Positions 6,301 to 7,210 of a stretch of DNA of 7,210 bases are shown here, piece by piece (position 1 is the stretch's first letter; each line of letters begins with the position of its first letter). Location of the stretch: positions 1 through 7,210 of the forward strand of contig QWPO01000172.1 in assembly GCA_003669255.1 (NCBI GenBank), written 5' to 3'. The notes below the pieces were generated by a model. That model ran no database searches, was not told the origin of the DNA, and saw only the letters and a program-made list of their open reading frames with translations. Source of the stretch: Planctomycetota bacterium (lineage in GTDB: Bacteria > Planctomycetota > Planctomycetia > Pirellulales > UBA1268). The translations under genes and the position numbers were made by a program.

Positions 6301-6379
6301 CGACTTCGCCGTCCCGGTGGCCTACGCCCCGTACGACAGCAAGCAACTTTTCAGCTTCTTCGTGGGCTTCGCGCGATGA
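3308..6379 (+). CDS. bamA: Outer-membrane beta-barrel assembly protein BamA (Omp85 family) with Pro/Gln-rich insert
   Basis: The 1023-aa product folds and inserts beta-barrel proteins into the outer membrane. A Sec signal (MAIRVIITSTSRRLLPAF, then a hydrophobic run to about residue 32) is followed by four clear POTRA domains: about 53-124, 125-204, 205-292 and 293-373. A fifth starts at 374 but is split by an insert (about 446-656). Its last strand appears to be YVVVDVDAEE (658-667). The barrel spans about 669-1023, with QNFDI, FQEPYLFDTR, DTRDSPFLPTQG, the loop-6 motif IRGF (906-909) and VFTDVG. E. coli BamA is about 810 aa; the insert accounts for most of the extra length. The insert is rich in Pro, Gln, Ala and Val, with RGQSP at 461-465 and 511-515. 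The C-terminus FSFFVGFAR ends in Arg, not an aromatic. The start at 3308 gives a good signal peptide but lacks a Shine-Dalgarno; the frame also opens at 3221, where the N-terminus looks non-natural. The stop overlaps the next start (ATGA). Confidence 0.95.
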   Translation: MAIRVIITSTSRRLLPAFATAVAFVAATCVAQPAAETLPLPPVSDAPAAAATDVIVEVRIEGNHATDVSKLPKLVTRAGQIFDAQAIEEDVRTLHRSRKFVDVHPKYVRVAEGIVVVFQVVERPMLRYVKYVGNERVTTRALRKQSEIDVGDAMDPYVVEEARRRIESHYHEKGFDAARVTTVEGDKPGDKGAVFLIDEGRNRKALWTSFVGNTIASDARLLTQIKSKPGVLWFFGGNIDREVVEQDVETLTAYYRSLGFFQAKVGREVEVVHEGDRDWTHLTFVISEGPRYTVRNVSFNGNTKFMNEFLERDLKLKGGEHFNQSKMDADLNLIRDIYGGRGFVFADIRADPRFLEEPGQLDLVYNVSEGQRYRVGQINIRIRGDHPHTRHSTVLNRLSLRPGDILDIRKLRDDERRLRASSLFLADASKGEGPKIVFSKPDPEDTRVAREPEPARPPGFRGQSPDDEAVLDLVLEGEWNDDSSQTNGGQEPAAAPAAAPAAMAAQPVWRGQSPEYPVAVPQQPFVGQPVAPQGAFQVPVMQQQPAQGWPVAAQPVAQPGWGGAPLAPAAPTAVDYSRMVAPTAPVYSVQQPVAPPFPGVAPPGQQPFIQPAVAGGGPFGATPVAQFDPNQPPAFQQPGMVPDFAAEPMQVFPGNEPYVVVDVDAEETQTGRLMIGAGVNSNAGLVGNIVVDEQNFDILRLPRSWDDIKNGTAFRGAGQRFRLEAAPGTQLQRYMATFQEPYLFDTRIGLSLSASYFTRYFYDWAEARTGGRIGLGYQFQFAPDLSINTGFRGESVDVFNPRLITPDIENMLGTNSVYGFSAGLVHDTRDSPFLPTQGHLATFEFEQVIGTFVYPRGIAEARQYFLLNERPDGSGRHVLSIGSVLGVSGDNTPAYDNFFAGGYNTIRGFVFRGASPRQTPSGGEPAPGQAAAIVGGPFQWLNTIEYMFPITADDTLRGVVFTDVGTVESNVSINNMRVAPGVGLRITLPAMGPAPIALDFAVPVAYAPYDSKQLFSFFVGFAR
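4643..5275 (+). repeat. Low-complexity Pro/Gln/Ala/Val-rich coding segment within bamA
   Basis: This stretch encodes about 210 residues inserted before the last strand of POTRA5. After a short ordered-looking strand (VLDLVLEGEW, residues 470-479) it is dominated by short imperfect units such as QPVAPQ, QPVAQP and QPVAPP, with APAAAPAA and several WxGxxP/PGWGG-like pieces. The pentapeptide RGQSP occurs twice, encoded at 4688-4702 and 4835-4849 by nearly the same DNA. It has almost no charged residues and is probably a disordered periplasmic linker. The reading frame is uninterrupted through it. Confidence 0.8.
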
Positions 6380-7210
6380 GCGACACGCCGAGGGACGAAT
6401 CGACGCGGCGGCGGGAGCGGATCCTCATCGTCTGCACGCAGTACATCGGCGACACGCTCTTGGCCATCCCTTTCCTGCGGAACCTACGGCTGGCCCACCC
6501 CGACGCCGTGATCGACATCTGCGCCGAGGGGGGACCGCGGGCGGTGCTCGCGAACTGCCCCTACGTCGACGGCCGCGTGACCTGGAGCCGTCCGCCACGG
6601 GAACGCCGTGGGGGCTTCGCCGCCGCGTTCGCCTCGCTGCAGGCGCAGGCCGACTGGCTGAAGTCCCGCGGCTACACACGGGCATACCTGCTCAAGCCAT
6701 CCCTTTCGGCCGCCGCGCTGGCGAAGCTCGCCGGGATCCCATGTCGCGTCGGGTTTGCCGGTGAGTCGAGCCCGCTGCTCACCCGCCGTGTCCACCGCCG
6801 TCGCGGCCGCCACCAGGTGGAAACCTATCTCGACCTGCTGCGGGCCGAGGGGCTTCCGATCGACGACGCCCGAAACGAGAGTTGGGTGCCGGCGTCGTCT
6901 GCCGCGCGCATCGGCCCGCTGGTCGATCAGCTCCCGGCTGGCCGGCAGCGGGTCTTCCTGGCCTTGCGGTCGACCGACGCGCTCAAGCATTGGCCGGCCG
7001 ACCGCTGGCAGCGGCTCGTCCGGTGGCTCGTCGACTCGAGAGGGTGCGAGGTCGTGCTCTGCGGAGGACCAGCCGACATCGCGGCCCACGACACCCTCCG
7101 CGAGTCTGTTGGGCCCGACGTGGCTTCGCACGTGCACGACGTCTCGGAGCGGGTACCGCTGGCCGACGCTGCAGCACTCGTCAACAAGATGGATCTCTGC
7201 GTTGGCGTCG
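6376..7210 (+). CDS. Glycosyltransferase family 9 (heptosyltransferase-like), C-terminus beyond right edge
   Basis: The frame from the ATG at 6376 runs 278 codons to the window end without a stop. GT9 enzymes use ADP-heptose or related donors to extend the LPS inner core at the cytoplasmic face of the inner membrane. After a 14-residue polar leader, ILIVCTQYIGDTLLAIPFL (16-34) matches the family N-terminus; Asp26 aligns with the catalytic Asp of E. coli WaaC. Further family features are VGFAGE (125-130), HQVETYLDLL (146-155), KHWPADRW (204-211), whose Lys aligns with a donor-phosphate-binding Lys, and LCGGPAD (228-234). The window stops at LCVGV, just before the expected D-[ST]-G-[PT]-x-H motif, so about 60-80 residues are probably missing. 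It overlaps the bamA stop by 4 bp (ATGA), which implies translational coupling. The KHWP form recalls WaaC while other parts resemble WaaF, so heptosyltransferase I, II or another GT9 acceptor specificity cannot be decided. Confidence 0.88.
   Translation, partial: MSDTPRDESTRRRERILIVCTQYIGDTLLAIPFLRNLRLAHPDAVIDICAEGGPRAVLANCPYVDGRVTWSRPPRERRGGFAAAFASLQAQADWLKSRGYTRAYLLKPSLSAAALAKLAGIPCRVGFAGESSPLLTRRVHRRRGRHQVETYLDLLRAEGLPIDDARNESWVPASSAARIGPLVDQLPAGRQRVFLALRSTDALKHWPADRWQRLVRWLVDSRGCEVVLCGGPADIAAHDTLRESVGPDVASHVHDVSERVPLADAAALVNKMDLCVGV

Noticed and set aside
6484..7137. Minus-strand open frame of 217 codons opposite the GT9 gene
   Set aside because: The plus strand shows family GT9 motifs throughout, so this is a shadow.

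Overview
The window looks like chromosomal DNA from a GC-rich Gram-negative-type bacterium, most likely a planctomycete. Four things point that way: a BamA-type outer-membrane assembly protein with a long Pro/Gln-rich insert, a secreted prenyltransferase/squalene-oxidase-repeat protein of the kind common in Pirellula relatives, a Sua5-like domain fused to a low-molecular-weight phosphatase, and generally weak Shine-Dalgarno sequences. The assignment rests on recalled family resemblance, not on a search. No RNA genes, CRISPR arrays, insertion sequences or phage genes were seen.

Layout. The left 3 kb is read on the minus strand. In transcription order it holds a Sua5-like/LMW-phosphatase fusion (3020-1884), then rpiB (1832-1368) in the same apparent operon. 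A 366-bp gap follows with a two-copy hairpin repeat, then a conserved-looking hypothetical protein (1001-432). Last comes the start of an exported alpha/alpha-repeat protein (290 to beyond the left edge). The right 4 kb is read on the plus strand: bamA (3308-6379), overlapping by 4 bp a GT9 heptosyltransferase-like gene (6376 to beyond the right edge). The two blocks diverge from a 287-bp region that contains one plausible minus-strand sigma70-type promoter.

How the genes work together. bamA plus the GT9 gene is an envelope-biogenesis pair (outer-membrane protein insertion and LPS-type sugar transfer). The Sua5-like/phosphatase fusion next to rpiB recalls the Bacillus subtilis ywlC-ywlD-ywlE-ywlF neighbourhood (TC-AMP synthase, an intervening gene, protein-arginine phosphatase, RpiB). 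The phosphatase P-loop reads CTGNTCRS, with Thr where classical tyrosine phosphatases have Ile. This is the YwlE signature and suggests phospho-arginine rather than phospho-tyrosine specificity. The Sua5-like half lacks several hallmark residues and may not be an active TC-AMP synthase.

The main points for a second look are this fusion, the Pro/Gln-rich insertion in BamA, and the paired hairpin repeats downstream of rpiB. Nothing here amounts to a clearly new defence or mobile system.
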